Below are positions 1-19,364 of a stretch of DNA of 51,757 nt, one piece after another. Source of the DNA: Pezizomycotina sp. ARF18 (taxonomy: Eukaryota; Ascomycota); the NCBI GenBank assembly GCA_002224055.1, contig AZLU01000269.1, forward strand, positions 1 through 51,757, in the 5' to 3' direction. The position numbers and the translations under genes were made by a program. The stretch's first letter is position 1. Each line of letters begins with the position of its first letter. Under the pieces are notes generated by a model, which worked only from the letters and a program-made list of their open reading frames with translations, had not been told where the DNA came from and did not search any database.

Positions 1-243
1 GTAAGCAGAAATGTGAACCAATGAATTGATGAAAGTGGGCCGTAAATCACGTGGTGACCTGCTTAGACACATTCTGCTACGGAATGAAAGTATGACGTTC
101 TACTCATTGTACATGTAATCGAGTAATCCTCTTCTTGTGTGAGTCGATCACTTCTAAACATATGGGTCTAAAATAATGGTAAAATTTTTCTCTGATTCTC
201 TCTCTGTTTTTTTTCTCAAACACCATCTTGCAGTGTTTGCTAT

Positions 244-2450
<2,207 letters not shown>

Positions 2451-4347
2451 TGCCCTTCCCTTTCTTCTGTTGCCAAATTCTAGGAGGAGGGCTTAGAATT
2501 TGAAATAGACTTTTTGATATCTGTAATTAAGCTGGTAATTGTTTTCCCGCTCAAGCAGAGAGTACTGTATATACCTTTTCCTGGCAGGAAAGTAGGACGA
2601 TCGAAATGCGATGAGAAACGGAAATAGATCTATGAAGGAAGTAGTAATTACTCACTTCCTAGTTGGTGGGAATCAGTAACTACTGGGTGGACTTTTTTTT
2701 TTTTTTTTTTAAAAAAAATTGGCAAAATAAGAACGAAAAAGCAAAAATAATATCCTGTTTACTCGAGCAATTGTGGTGTAAATGGTATGAACTTTCTTCA
2801 ATGATATATTATGTTTCGAAGTACCCAGAACATATATATACATACATATATATGAGATTGGAAGGAGGGAGAGGATGATGGAGGAGAAGGGCAAGGTGAG
2901 GGATTCACTTTTTCTGAATCTCTGTTTTTGCGAGAACTACACTACTAATGAGCTCAACCTTTAGTCTTCCTAAGGAGCTGGAGGCATGTTCGGCTATTAC
3001 TTTTTTGCTAAAGTTAATTGATTAAATTCTCTATCTGAGCCTATCAGGAAATTCCTTGGCAAAACTGCAGAACAGCCGATAGAGGTGAAAGAAGTGAGGG
3101 GGCTGCCATGTCCCAACGCAACCAAGTGGCCTCTTGTAGCCCGCCCATTCCTTTCTGATATAGCACGCACGCGCTTTTATAATTGAACCCGCTTAATACT
3201 AAGTAAGTAGTTCTAAATCGTCAAAGTTCGCCTTTCCCTTTTGAGCTGTTGATTTGTGTGAGGGCTTGGTGGAGATCCCTCGGGTGGAGCAGATCATCAG
3301 GTTGGAAACTCGGGGAAATCATTTTTTTCTTTGATTTATGATGATACTTAAGCATTTTTTTAAAATTAAATAAATCACGAGTCTTAAAAAAATCTGCATT
3401 CCTCGGAAATTTTTGTGCGAGCAAAGAGTAGATATATTTGTTGGGAAAAAAGGGAAAGAGCAACCTTAAAAAAAAAAAATAAATAAATAAATAAAAAAAG
3501 ATAGATAAATAAATAAAGAAATAAAAGAACGAATTCGTTTTTATTAGCTGCTTTATATATATATATATAATATTCTCCTTCTACTGCTGCACTGAAGTAT
3601 TGTTAGATTTGAAGGAAGGAGATTTCTTCACAAAAGGGGGTCCGTTTTCAGACTAGTAGTAGGGGTATGCTACTTAGATAATATACAATCACTGAAGGAT
3701 CGATTAAATTGATTGAAATTGGTGAGAAAAAATATTAACTATTAAAAAAAAACAAAGAAAGAAAAGAAAGAAAAGGAAGAAAAGAAAGAAAGGGGATTTC
3801 CCTGGTTCTCAAGAGAAAAAGAGGACAAAAATTTGGCGTTCGAGACACCACCACCACCACAAGCTCCGAAAGGGTCATCAAGTGTTGATTAATTATTAAC
3901 GTATCTGTATACAGGGGAGAGAAGAAGGTGAATCTTCATCACTGCTGCTTCTCTTGAATAAGAACTACTACACTACATCCATCCAAGGGTGATAAAAATT
4001 TTCTTTCCCTTTTTTATTTATTTATTTATTATTATTATTATTATGATAAAAAAAAAAGTTCAATCTCTTTAACCTGTATATCTAACCAATTTAACTGACC
4101 GTTGGATATTTCTTTCTTTTTTCAGGTTTTTTCGGTTTTTTTTATATATATATATATAAAGGATCTCCGGTGTTTTCTTCCTTCAAGCGATTTCATTGAC
4201 ATGACTTAATAATTACGACCAGGACCCCTCTCCCATCACAAGTCCACGACACGCAAAGTGTTGATTCGAGGGCAACAGCAACAAAACAAGGGGAGGATCT
4301 TGTGTGAACACTTCTTCCTCTCTCCCTTTCCCGTCACCACCCTCCCA
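2451..4347. promoter_or_regulatory. Divergent intergenic region (dehydrogenase / kinase)
   Basis: About 1.9 kb between two divergent start codons, so it should hold both promoters and 5' leaders. It contains T/A homopolymers (about 2692-2710), AAAT/AAAG tracts (3470-3525, 3744-3792), a short CAC repeat (3849-3859), TTA/TTTA tracts (4017-4043) and TA repeats (3555-3569, 4143-4159). I see no supported coding region; the short open frames here are AT-rich and lack family motifs. No specific factor site can be assigned. Confidence 0.6.
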
Positions 4348-9329
<4,982 letters not shown>

Positions 9330-12300
9330 CGTTACCAAAACAATGACATACTAGCGCTTTTTGTGTTACCAAACTGCTCTCCTAAAAGTACATTTCTTCT
9401 TTCGAACCATCTTGAAACGGCTTGAACAGGATTCAAGCCATTTTTTTTCTTTTCATAATATACAGGCGCGAGAAAATCTAAATGAGTAATATACCATACG
9501 ATATAAGAAACAAAAACATACTTAAACAATAAAAAACATATACGTTTCGGTCGATCTTATTGATGCGAAGTATCTCTTGTTTTTCTATCTCTTTTGGTCC
9601 CTTTTATCGTATTTTTTCCCCCACAGGTGGACAGGTTAGAGATGAGACGCTGTTGTCCTCTTGCTTCTTGCACAACTTTCAGAAAGGTTGGTGTTTCAGC
9701 ACTAGGAAACCGACTTCGTCTTGCCTCAGATGTTCCTTCAGTTCAAGTCTGACTGCCACTACCCTCCATCTCGTAGGATCCTGCGCTCGATCCCTAATGA
9801 CTGATGTTGTGGCAGTTCTCTCAGAAATATATATTACCTCAGCTTTATTATTGTTCATGTCTTGTTCCTTACTTCCTCAAAAAATACTTTAGCTAATGTC
9901 CTTCCATCCTTACATTTGTAGCGTCTCAGTATGTTTAAATTGTGGCTGTTATTTCTTTTGGTTACTTTCTTCACGAGCATCTCTTCATCGGGTTGCGTGT
10001 TGTATATTCATTATATATATATTCCCCTTATTTTGGTCCCGGGATAACTTCTCCTAGCTTTTACCAAAGGCTTTTTGGTTTCATTTTTCACTCATTAATA
10101 ACGTACTGTTCTTTCTTCCTTTTATTCCTTATTCCCTTCATTTCATACGAATGCTTTTGATACCTCTCTTCTGAGCAGAAAATTTCACCTCAATGTTTCG
10201 CTGCTATCCTCTTCCTTCGTGCTTTTCCAAGCGTCAACTTTTTTGAGCGGCCTCGAAAGTTAAGAAAAAAGATGAATGGGAAAATTCTTTCTCTGGAACT
10301 AAAAAGCTACGACTAATTGAAACAAAAAAATAAAAAAGGAAGCAAGAAAGAATGGGTATGGATTGCCTCCTTGTGAGGGTCTCCAGACTAATGGATTGTT
10401 TACTCTCCCCATGAGTTGATTTTATTATTGCTACCGGTATTCCCTGTATAATTCTTCGTGTTTTCATTGCTATTACCAGCTTCGTGCCAATTATCCTCCC
10501 CTTCCCGTAGTCTTTCTTTTCCCTACCCACTTAAATCATCTATTCTTTTCTTCTTCCCTAGTTATCTTCTTTGCCCGCTCCCATTTCTATAATTCCTCTG
10601 CTTAACGCCTAGATCCACTTCAAGTTGTAGTATCACGATTGTGTAATGTATTTACGGATGTATCAAACATTAGTGTCGATGTCTTTTCCTATCCTTCCCC
10701 CCCTCCCTTTCTCCAATATTCTTTGTTTCTCTATCCCTTTTTTTCGCCTTCTTTCTGATAAATATGTATATACCCATTTGTCACGACATCCGCTTATTTA
10801 TATTTACTTGTACTCGCCGGTGCACTTAATATACGTAATTGTATAAATATTCACTCTTAATATACTTATTTTGATCAGGATGCCTTTTCAAACTATATAT
10901 CCTTTGAATAACATTGGAAGTTCCGGAAACGAAAGCTGAAACCTGTATGCATTGAATGGAAGTAAATCTCGAACTTGGACTTACGCTTTTATATTAATAT
11001 ACCTACTCAACACTCTATAGGTGTGCGAGGGCACTCTATGAAAGGTAGCGAGAGCTACACGTGATTGGCAGTGGTCCACTTTAAGGAAAGAACCTCCATG
11101 GAATGAAGACCAGAATTTTTTTTTTTTTATTCGCAGCTCTATTCGTGTTATATTTTGAAATCGTCCCCCTAGGTTCATTTATATAAAAATTTAATTGTGA
11201 AAGTAAATCGGTATGAGGCCCCTTCCTTGAGCAATTCCTCCACTTTCAGATGTTCACCTATAGGAAAGTTCTGTATATACTAAGTAGAGTTGCTTCGACC
11301 TCTTATCCTCCTACTCCTTCCTCTTTTTTTTTTCTTTTCTCCCCTCAAAGACATGGATAAAAAGTATTTAAGCCAGTATTCCAAGTGCGCAACGTTAATG
11401 ATAAGTTTATACATCAATAATGTTCTACAGGTTTTTACAGTAAGCGCGATGTGACAAAAGATATATATTGATATAACACTTACTACTTATATGCATCTCT
11501 GAATAAGTTTGCTCACACATGGCTCTCGCGTCAGACAAGCATGGCTCAGGTGAGCAAGCCGCGGTAATACATCCAACATGTTGGAAAGACAGCTTCGGAG
11601 TAGATGCAGTCAGTCAAGTTAGCTTAGTGGTTTCGTGTATTCTTCATTACTTATTAAGGGAGAATAATCCGTCTACGTTTCTCCCCTCGAATGGGTACTT
11701 CATTATATAAATCTGTTTCTTTTTACCCACTCTTTTTTATCTCTCAATATTTCCCTTTAAAATACTCGCGTGATTTCCCTCGTAAAAAATCAAGTAAAAA
11801 AATGTAGCTCGAGGTACTAGTAGCTCCTTACCACAGCCAAACACATACAGCTCCGAAGTATTTTCTTTTTCGTTCCCACTTCCAGAGAAGCATTATCCTT
11901 GTTTGCGCCTCGTTCTCTCTTTTCTTACGGTCTTTTTTTCTCTCCTGGTTAGTAGGTTAAATGGAAATAGTCCTCGTAAGTCACTGCAAGAAATATCCAG
12001 CAACGTTGATAAAAAATTTTATCCGCAGACACCCGATGCAATGCTTCCCCCAACGAATATGTATGTACGAACCATAACGGAGGTATATAAACCCCTGCTC
12101 CGTACATACATCCTTGTTGAAGGTACGATATATTTGCTTTTTTTAGGGTGAGGGTATCGGAACGTCGCCGCCTGACTTTCTCTGCGGCGCTCACGTCGTT
12201 TCCCCCTCTAAATTGGAACAGCCCAGCTTGCCAACCCCGGCCAGGAGATATTATCCTTCTTGCTGGTTTTTATAGATTTAATACTAATAGAAAGACCACC

Positions 12301-13351
12301 TGAGCACCCTTTCGTGATTCATGAAAGTTATATAATAGAAAATAAAATTGCCACAGCTATATGCGACCCAGGTAGTATCCAAGCCCTACAGACAATCTGA
12401 TGGAAGCTGGAAGGCACTATTGTTACTAACCTAGCTTGCGGCGTATCCAGAGCTCTGGCTCAGGCCAAAAAAAAAAAAGGCACCTAAAAGGCATTCGCAA
12501 TGGATCGGTAGATCGCCCTTAGAGTGTGGAAGAAAAGTGGAAAGGGTATTGGTAGCAGCAAACGCACCTTTTACACGCGACAGCGACTACACGAACGCTT
12601 TCACTAGGTGTGAAGGAAAAACTAGAAAGAAGATCCGTAGATATGCGTTTATTGTCATCCAGGTCAAGTTGAAAAAAAGACATTAAATGTGGGGAAAAAG
12701 CAGCTAAGCTGTTTATATTACGAAATAGAAACCCAGAAGTGAAGCAACAAACTAAACTAACCCTTTTCTTTCCGTGTTCTTCTTTGATTAACGTTACGTA
12801 GCATCAGGACAAGCAGAGTAATTGAATTGACAGGCTGTTGCTTGCAAGTATGCTCGTCCCCTTTCTCCCCTATCTCAAACGTCACGGGATGTTCCAAGGG
12901 GAGGAGGTTACGTTGGCCACTAGCACTCGGTAATTACTAGCTGTCGAATGGCCTTTTTAACAGATAATATTAATAGAGGAGAATGAATGAATACCAGGTA
13001 AGTTAGGTAAATAAAACGATCGAACGCCTGCTGTTTGTGCTGTATATAAAGTAATGATTCGATACCCCGAGTCTTTGAAGGCCGTATCCTCTATTTGTTT
13101 GCTTGATTAAATTCCCTTATTCCCTTTTTTTCTCTTTCTTCCTTTCATTTTCACCCCTGGCAGTAGAGTAATTTTTGACGATATATACATTTTCTTTATT
13201 ATTATTTCGCTTTCTTTATATACTTATATATTTTATAAATAAAATAGGAAAATATTTCGCCTTAACGGCTCCGTCGCCATAAGATTATCGGATTAGGAAT
13301 TTAGCTATCGGGCCCGATCTTGAGCTAAAATAAGAGAAATTCAAACACTTA

Positions 13352-13417
<66 letters not shown>

Positions 13418-14303
13418 TTATTCTATTACTCTATAAGCACCTATTTGCTTGGTAGATATTCAAACCCCTCCATCTACTTACTACGGGCTTTTTTAAGGCA
13501 ACAAGGAGTAATCGCAGCAGTATATAGCAAGAAGGATTTCGGTGGCCAAGAAAAGATTTATTTAGGTCCCGTCGGAGAAGTGGATAGATGAGAAGAGAAT
13601 AAAAATAAAACGAAAATAAAACACACCGGAGAGATCGGAAAGCTACCACGACTAGCAAAAACTTATATGGTCTTAAATGTTTGAAGATATCTATTCGGAT
13701 ATTATTAATTATATTTATTAATTATTAATTAGCAGTTTCTCTTAAACACATAGCCCGATAGGTGCTATTCACTTACTTCCCATATATATAAGTAGTACGG
13801 CCCAAGGATTCTTTCGATATCGAGTTGCCACTTTGGATTTCGTCTAGAGTTTATAGAAAAAAAAAAAAAAAAACGTGCGCATTATTTACTACTTAATCTA
13901 TCCATAATCATATCTATCCGTCTATCCGTATATCGGAATATACCTTTCTTTTTTTTTTTTTTTTTTTTTTGTTTGTTTTTTACTTTTCTTCTTCGATAAT
14001 ACATTACACGGCCGACTTGTGTTTAGCTTTTTACACCGAATTTTATATATAATATAAACGTAAGGACATATAAGCTTCTTCAAAAAGCTTATATTGCGAG
14101 CCATTTTTACAGTTATTTCTACGTTCTTTTATCCCGCCACCATTCTACAATATATTTTAAATTCTGGTCTTTATCCAATTGCGGATATACAGCTATACAG
14201 GGGAAAGGCGCAGGGTGGGGGAGTAAAAGAATTTTGAGAAAGCTATCTCTACGTAGCATTTAGAAGAGTTGCGAAAGGCCAGTAACAGGTACAAAACACA
14301 ATA
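9330..14303. other. 5 kb gene-free interval between kinase and dioxygenase genes
   Basis: Unusually long gap for this gene density. It probably contains the kinase 3'UTR, the dioxygenase promoter and perhaps untranslated RNA. The sequence is T- and A-rich with pyrimidine tracts at 9560-10800, a 65 bp ATT array at 13351-13415, A/T homopolymers near 13857 and 13950, and moderately GC-balanced stretches near 11500-11620 and 12200-12600. Open frames here are short, lack splice-linked continuation and show no family motif. I recognise no tRNA, rRNA or spliceosomal RNA. Confidence 0.55.
13351..13415. repeat. (ATT)n microsatellite, about 21 units
   Basis: Uninterrupted ATT/TTA trinucleotide array of about 65 bp, in the gene-free gap upstream of the dioxygenase gene. 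Confidence 0.95.
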
Positions 14304-16075
14304 ATGATACCTGAAATCCCCAAGCCAGAGGACCACTCAATCTCCTCCAATGGCTTCCTGCCGGAGGAAGCGCCTCTTTCTTGCCTTCCAGACCTATACT
14401 ACCATCCGTGGGAACAGCTCATTTCTAATCTTCAACCACTTCTCCTAACGAAACGACTTCGGCAGCTTGTAGATGAGCTACCAACCCTTTCTACATCAAG
14501 ACTCCGTACGGCCGCAGAATGGCGGCGAGCATATGTTGTTCTTGCATTTCTAGCTCACGCTTATATATGGGGTGGAGATAAGGCTGTCGATGTGAGTTTC
14601 TCATTCACGTTTATATGAAATATTAGAGCCAAGAGAAACAAAAATCACTCATGAGCGTCTACCAATTCCGTAGGAATTACCTGTACCATTGTCGGTACCT
14701 TTCCTCGAAGTCTCGGAAAAACTCGAGCTTCCACCTGTGGCGACTTATGCCGCACTCTGCTTGTGAACTACAGGCCACTATTCGCAACGGAATCGATAGA
14801 TATATTAGAAAATCTTGCGACACTGCACACTTTCACTGGTTCTATGGACGAGTCATGGTTTTACCTTGTTTCGGTCGCCATTGAAGCCCACGGGGCCCCT
14901 ACCATTCCGCTTATGCTCCGTGCTATCGCTGCTGCCCGCAACAACGATGTTGCGACTGTCACCAGCTCCCTACAGACGTTTGCCGAACGGTTGGACGAAG
15001 TGGGGTGCCTTCTCGTTCGCATGTATGAGATGTGCGATCCACGATACTTCTACACCTCCATCCGCCCGTTTTTAGCGGGATCAAAGAATATGGCCGAAGC
15101 GGCCTACCAAACGGCGTCAAATACCTCGACGGCAGTGGCGCAGAGGTATACAGACAGTACTCGGGAGGTATCAAATAGATTTAACTCAGATTTAGATGTA
15201 ATATATCACAATTATATAGGCTAACTTTGGATTTATAGGTTCAAATAGCCAATCTTCGATTATCCAATTCTTTGATATTGTTTTAGGGTTGAACACCGGC
15301 CAACTGGGGAGACAAAGTCTCCAAAAGAGGATGAGACAATCGGGACTGCACCGCCAAAGAAGCACAATTTTATACAGGTATGTCAGACATTAAATCATTC
15401 TCCTCTTTTCATCTTTGATTTGAGATTTTTTTTTCTTGGTAATGGCGTTCAACTAAATTTTTTTTTCTGGTGAAACATTTAGGAAATGAGACTGTACATG
15501 CCCGGAAAACATAAACGTTAGTTCTCTCTAATCTCCATATATTGGTTAAAGCAATAAATAACCTTGTATTAATATCTATCATATTTAGGTTTCCTCGAGC
15601 ATCTTTCGACTGTCTCTAACATTCGTGACTTCGTCGAAGCAAAATCCCTCAAACCGTGTTCTAGCGGTTGCGTATGATGCATGCCTTCACATGCTGCGAT
15701 GTCTCAGAGACAAACATATTCAGATTGTTAGCAGATATATAGTACTCCCTGCTAAAGAGGCGAAGAAACCTTCGGATTCCGCAAAAAATATAATACCGCG
15801 TCCCAGCCTAAAGGTCTTGCCATCGGAAGACCCGAAAACTCGAAAGACCGGAATTTGCGGGTACGGGCGGAACAGCACTGATTCCCTTTCTCAAACAAGC
15901 TCGAGACGAAACGACTGACAACTCCATCAATAAATGGGCACATCGGATCTTGACTGATCGCGGCTTAGCTGCCCGAGACAAACAGCTGGAAGCAGACGCG
16001 GCCAACCTGAAGGTCCAAGGCCTAGCGGGTCAGTGGACTATCGACGACGATTTTGGAGGCCTGTGCCATTTTTGA
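14304..16075 (+). CDS. BNA2: Indoleamine 2,3-dioxygenase
   Basis: Heme dioxygenase that opens the indole ring of tryptophan to N-formylkynurenine, the first step of the kynurenine route to NAD in fungi. The start MIPEIPKPED fits family N-termini. Key blocks are LELPPVATYAALCL, SMDESWFYLVSVAIEAHGAP, SIRPFLAGSKNMAEA and SSIIQFFDIVLG. These are followed by EMRLYMPGKHKRFLEHLSTV, then DKHIQIVSRYIVLPA, whose His matches the proximal heme ligand of the family, and GTGGTALIPFLKQARDET. Introns: 14592-14673, 15168-15238, 15378-15482 and 15517-15588. Frame breaks sit at about 14765 (TGG to TG), 15101 (GGG to GG), 15287, 15640 and 15860; all are one-base changes. The C-terminus ...FGGLCHF and the overall length suit fungal IDO. 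Confidence 0.9.
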
Positions 16076-16772
16076 CGAGAGAATTTTTTTTGCGTTCTTG
16101 TTTATTTGGTTTGTCCTTCTCTCGTGCTCGTGGTTGTAGATACGGGGAGATACATATATTTTGTAGTATATACCTTGAATAGATTTATTGATACCATTTC
16201 ACGGCTGCCGGCACTGTCAAAAAGAAGAGAGGGGAGAGAGATATATGAGACGATAGATATATGATGTTATTAAGAAATTGACCTCGCTTTTAAAGGCGAC
16301 ACGAAACGATGCTCTAAAGCTAGAGTCACAGGGATAGAAATGATAGTAATGACACTTCAGTAAGCGAAAAGAAAACAAGGAGATGTATAGATTGCGAGCA
16401 CCCATGTGGGTTTACCATTTTCACCCTTTCAACGTACACAAATTTGTTATATCAAAAGAAAGACCAAAGAACATATAATTTTACACCCTCCTAATCTGTC
16501 GTTACGGAAAGCTCATCCTTCCATGAGAATCAGCACAAAACAAGAAAGAAAAAAGAAACACTCCCGCTGTAAAATTACCTGCATGAATGAAACCACAAAT
16601 TTAGCTAGACTATAAATTTTAATGAATAAATTAAGACCAATCGTGAGAGTAAATAGGACAAGCTTACTATTTCGATTCGCTTTCGTTTCGATTCAGACAC
16701 TATTCTCAGCGAAATGACCATACTTCCTTTCGCTCACGGTTAGGGGCAGTCGATTTACGCCACTAGGACAAC
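16076..16772. other. Convergent 3' intergenic region
   Basis: About 700 bp between the dioxygenase stop and the stop of the opposite-strand gene. AT-rich, with no supported gene; it should contain both 3'UTRs. No clear hairpin or repeat beyond short GA and TA runs near 16230-16260. Confidence 0.6.
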
Positions 16773-18333
16773 CTAGCTCTCTTCGTATCCGTGCCCCCAA
16801 CCGGTTCGGGGCGGGTGCGTGCCCTGCGTGCGAGTGACACGACGTAAGTAGCTGCTTGTATTATAAATGGAAGAACGTGCAGTAAAATACATACTTATCT
16901 TCGTCGAGGCTCGACAAGGAGCGTTTCTGGCGTGCTCCTGCTCCCGCGTCACAGAAGGCTTGGTTGGGCGGAGAGATTTCCTTCGGCGGTGACGAGGGCC
17001 TGGGCGTCTCCGCATTCGTGCCCTCAACATTTTCAGGAGCAGGCGCGTCTTCTTCGGTAGAACTTGACAACCTGGGTCCTGGCCTTGTAAACAGTAAGCA
17101 AAAGCTGAGAAGAGCCATTGTAGATGAGGCATATATGCATATAAAAACCTACCGATGATCTCGTCGAGGGCGGGTTGAGTGCCTTAGCTTGAAGCTGCGG
17201 TTGGCGCATTGTAGTACTTTTGCGCTGATAGGCGGTCCTCAAACCGCTTCCGCTCTTGCTCTTATTCCAAACACCTCCGGATCCCTTAGATCGAGGGTTC
17301 TGTTCCCGTATTGTACGATTTTCGCGAGGATGGGAATCCTCGAACCGCTTCTGCTCTTTCCCTTACCGAATCGCCTCCATGATCGCGGCTGGTGCTTCCC
17401 CCTCCGTTATTCTGTCCAGTCGTAGCGATTAGACTAGCATGGTTTTCGGAATTCGCTGCACGTTGTCCTTATTCGAACAATCTTCCCGTCGTTATCATTA
17501 TTGATTCTTACGTCATCTTGGTCAGTCGCGGCAGGTGGCTTTGGGTTGGTTTCGCCCCCAGTGCTGTAGTTGTTGTTGCTATTGTTGCCACTGTTTTGGG
17601 GGTCCACGTCGTCATCGTCGTCATCGTCATGATCGTGGCGCTTGTCGTACCCTATGTAATGATCTAGTGTGCGTGAACGGTACAATACATGTCAGCAATG
17701 GTTGTTAATCACCGGGGCAAAAAAATAAGCAGGATAGTCAACTTACCCCTTTTCTTCTGCTTCTTCTTCTGAGCAGAGCTGGGCTAGCTTAGCGATCCGA
17801 CAAGCTCGTTCAGTCTCGGCGTGATGAGCTGCCGCCAGAATTGACGAAGCTCGAGGCTCTTTTCCACGGGAAGTACGCCCAAAAGATTGATCGTCCAACA
17901 GTACTTGAGAGCTCCGATTATGGAAACCAGCAGCCGGTTGGAAGCTTTGTCCATTTTTTGAAGGGCGTTGACACCGAAGATTAATTTCTCTGGCAGGCCA
18001 TACCCGCGCGACCATTCCGCCATTTGCGCCGTTCCCGTTAACTTATTCCTGATCAAAGTACGTGCTTCGGGACGCATTGCAGGAAAAGGATCCATCATCA
18101 CTTCGCTTGTAAGCACCTGAGCTTCCGCAGCTCCAACCCATTCGTACTTGGTTTTGAGCTGATAGAGAGCTTCTTTTCCACCTTTCGAAGCGAGCGATCC
18201 TCATGGATCGCAGTTTGGTCTTTGTAGATTGCTTTTAGATACACATCGTGGACGAAGGGGAGCGCGGGGAGCGCAGAAGACGACGAGGGATGTTGAGGGA
18301 CACCACCTGCAGGTCCTGTAAATGCGAAGACAT
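16773..18333 (-). CDS. Unrecognised protein with acidic and Asn-rich low-complexity segments
   Basis: Start MSSH at 18333. The N-terminal part reads, across one or two frame breaks, LPFVHDVYLKAIYKDQ, then EKKLFYQLKTKYEWVGAAEA, MDPFPAMRPEARTLIRNKL and GLPEKLIFGVNALQKMDKAS. A helical stretch HAETERACRIAKLAQLCSEE follows and ends ...EEAEEKG at a GTAAGT donor near 17747. The next exon (from about 17663) encodes YDKRHDHDDDDDDDV, then an Asn run. The tail is charged and disordered, with RFEDRLSAQKYYNAPTAAS and TRPGPRLSSSTEEDAPAP, and a probable short last exon after the GTATGT donor near 16897. I do not recognise the family and assign no function. Exon ends in the 3' half are tentative. Convergent with the dioxygenase gene; divergent from the ubiquitin-like gene. 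Confidence 0.55.
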
Positions 18334-18519
18334 CTTAATTTTTTCTTTGACCTTGGTCGTCCGAAGAAATACGGTGAGAACTATCGAAAGAGAACACCAG
18401 AATCAAGGAGACTAGATACGCAGACGATAACCGAGAGCTAGAAAGGTGAGGATCAAGTTAATACGAAATACCAATCGATCTTTAATGGACAGGAGAAGCA
18501 AAAAAAAAGGCTACTTTGG

Positions 18520-18548
18520 TTATTATTATTATTATTATTATTATTATT
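18520..18548. repeat. (TTA)n microsatellite followed by a T run
   Basis: Nine to ten TTA units, then about 17 T from 18550. It is a simple-sequence tract in an intergenic region. Confidence 0.9.
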
Positions 18549-18870
18549 CTTTTTTTTTTTTTTTTAGAAAAAAAGAAAAATAAAAATCAAAAGAAAAGAA
18601 AGAAAGGTTTCTAGAATATCGCGTGGCTAAGCAGAGATGTCTAATTTGCTTTTTTTTTTTTTTTCGGGTACCTGCATTCCCAGCTTTAGGCGAACATCGG
18701 CGAACAACAAGCAAAGCTTAAAAGAACTCCATGGCTGTTCCCCCACAGAAATTGTCTCTCACCACCAACACACGACACATAAAAAGAACGGCAATAAAAA
18801 AAATATATATTATTCTATTATCTTAGCCATCAAGGTCGACACCTATTTATTAATTATTATAACTGTTGTA

Positions 18871-19058
18871 GCCTTTTCCCCATTTTCCCTTTGGCATCTG
18901 CCTTCTTGGCATTTGCCACTATAAATGGTGTTTTTCCACTGCCGGCCTATTCCTTAGCTAGCCAGCACTTCTCTTACTTAGCTCAATCAATCAAGCTCTT
19001 TCACTAAGTCTCTCTCTCTATCTCTCTCACTAGTGTCTTTCCGTCACAGTGACAGCAA
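18871..19058 (+). repeat. Dispersed repeat, copy A (matches 32820-32997)
   Basis: Starts GCCTTTTCCC and ends CAGTGACAGCAA. It shares with copy B the ordered blocks TATAAATG, CCACTGCCGGCCTAT, GCCAGCACTTCTC, TACTTAGCTCAATCAAT, TTTCACTAAGTC, a CT-repeat, TCTCTCACTAGTGTCTTT and CACAGTGACAGCAA. By eye the last ~140 bp are about 85-90% identical. Copy A carries roughly 15 extra bases before TATAAATG. Similarity probably extends leftwards to ACTGTTG at about 18862. It lies about 300 bp 5' of the ubiquitin-like gene. It could be a transposon remnant or a duplicated promoter. Confidence 0.85.
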
Positions 19059-19364
19059 TGGCATGATTTACCGAAGAAAATAATGGAAATAACAAAAAGA
19101 AAAAAGAAAGGAAGAAAAACATGAGTACGCACAACGTTCATGTTTCTTCACCTTTTAAGATCGCGAGATCTTTTTTTTTTTTTTTTAGAACGATTTGCCT
19201 TGTACTTGTTTTCTCATCTCTCTTGTCTTCATATTACCTATCTCAAGATTGATTCCCAACTTCACTCATATTTTCATATTTTCATCAAGTTAACTTTTCC
19301 TTAAATACACGTAATTGATAAAGGAAGGCACAGAAAAAGAGAGAGCGAGAGCGACAGAGGGCCA

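Larger units (their letters stand above)
18334..19364. promoter_or_regulatory. Divergent intergenic region holding repeat copy A
   Basis: About 1 kb between the acidic-protein gene and the ubiquitin-like gene. It contains a TTA array with a following T run (18520-18565), further T runs (about 18650, 19171), dispersed repeat copy A (18871-19058) and pyrimidine-rich sequence typical of fungal promoters. No supported coding sequence. Confidence 0.55.

Noticed and set aside
9560-9892. 110-residue open frame in the 5 kb gap
   Set aside because: Cys/Ser/Phe-rich composition from T/C-rich DNA, no motif, immediately 3' of the kinase gene; more likely untranslated sequence.
11903-12151. Small open frame with hydrophobic start in the 5 kb gap
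   Set aside because: The apparent signal-like segment comes from a CTTTTTTTC tract; nothing downstream resembles a conserved secreted protein.
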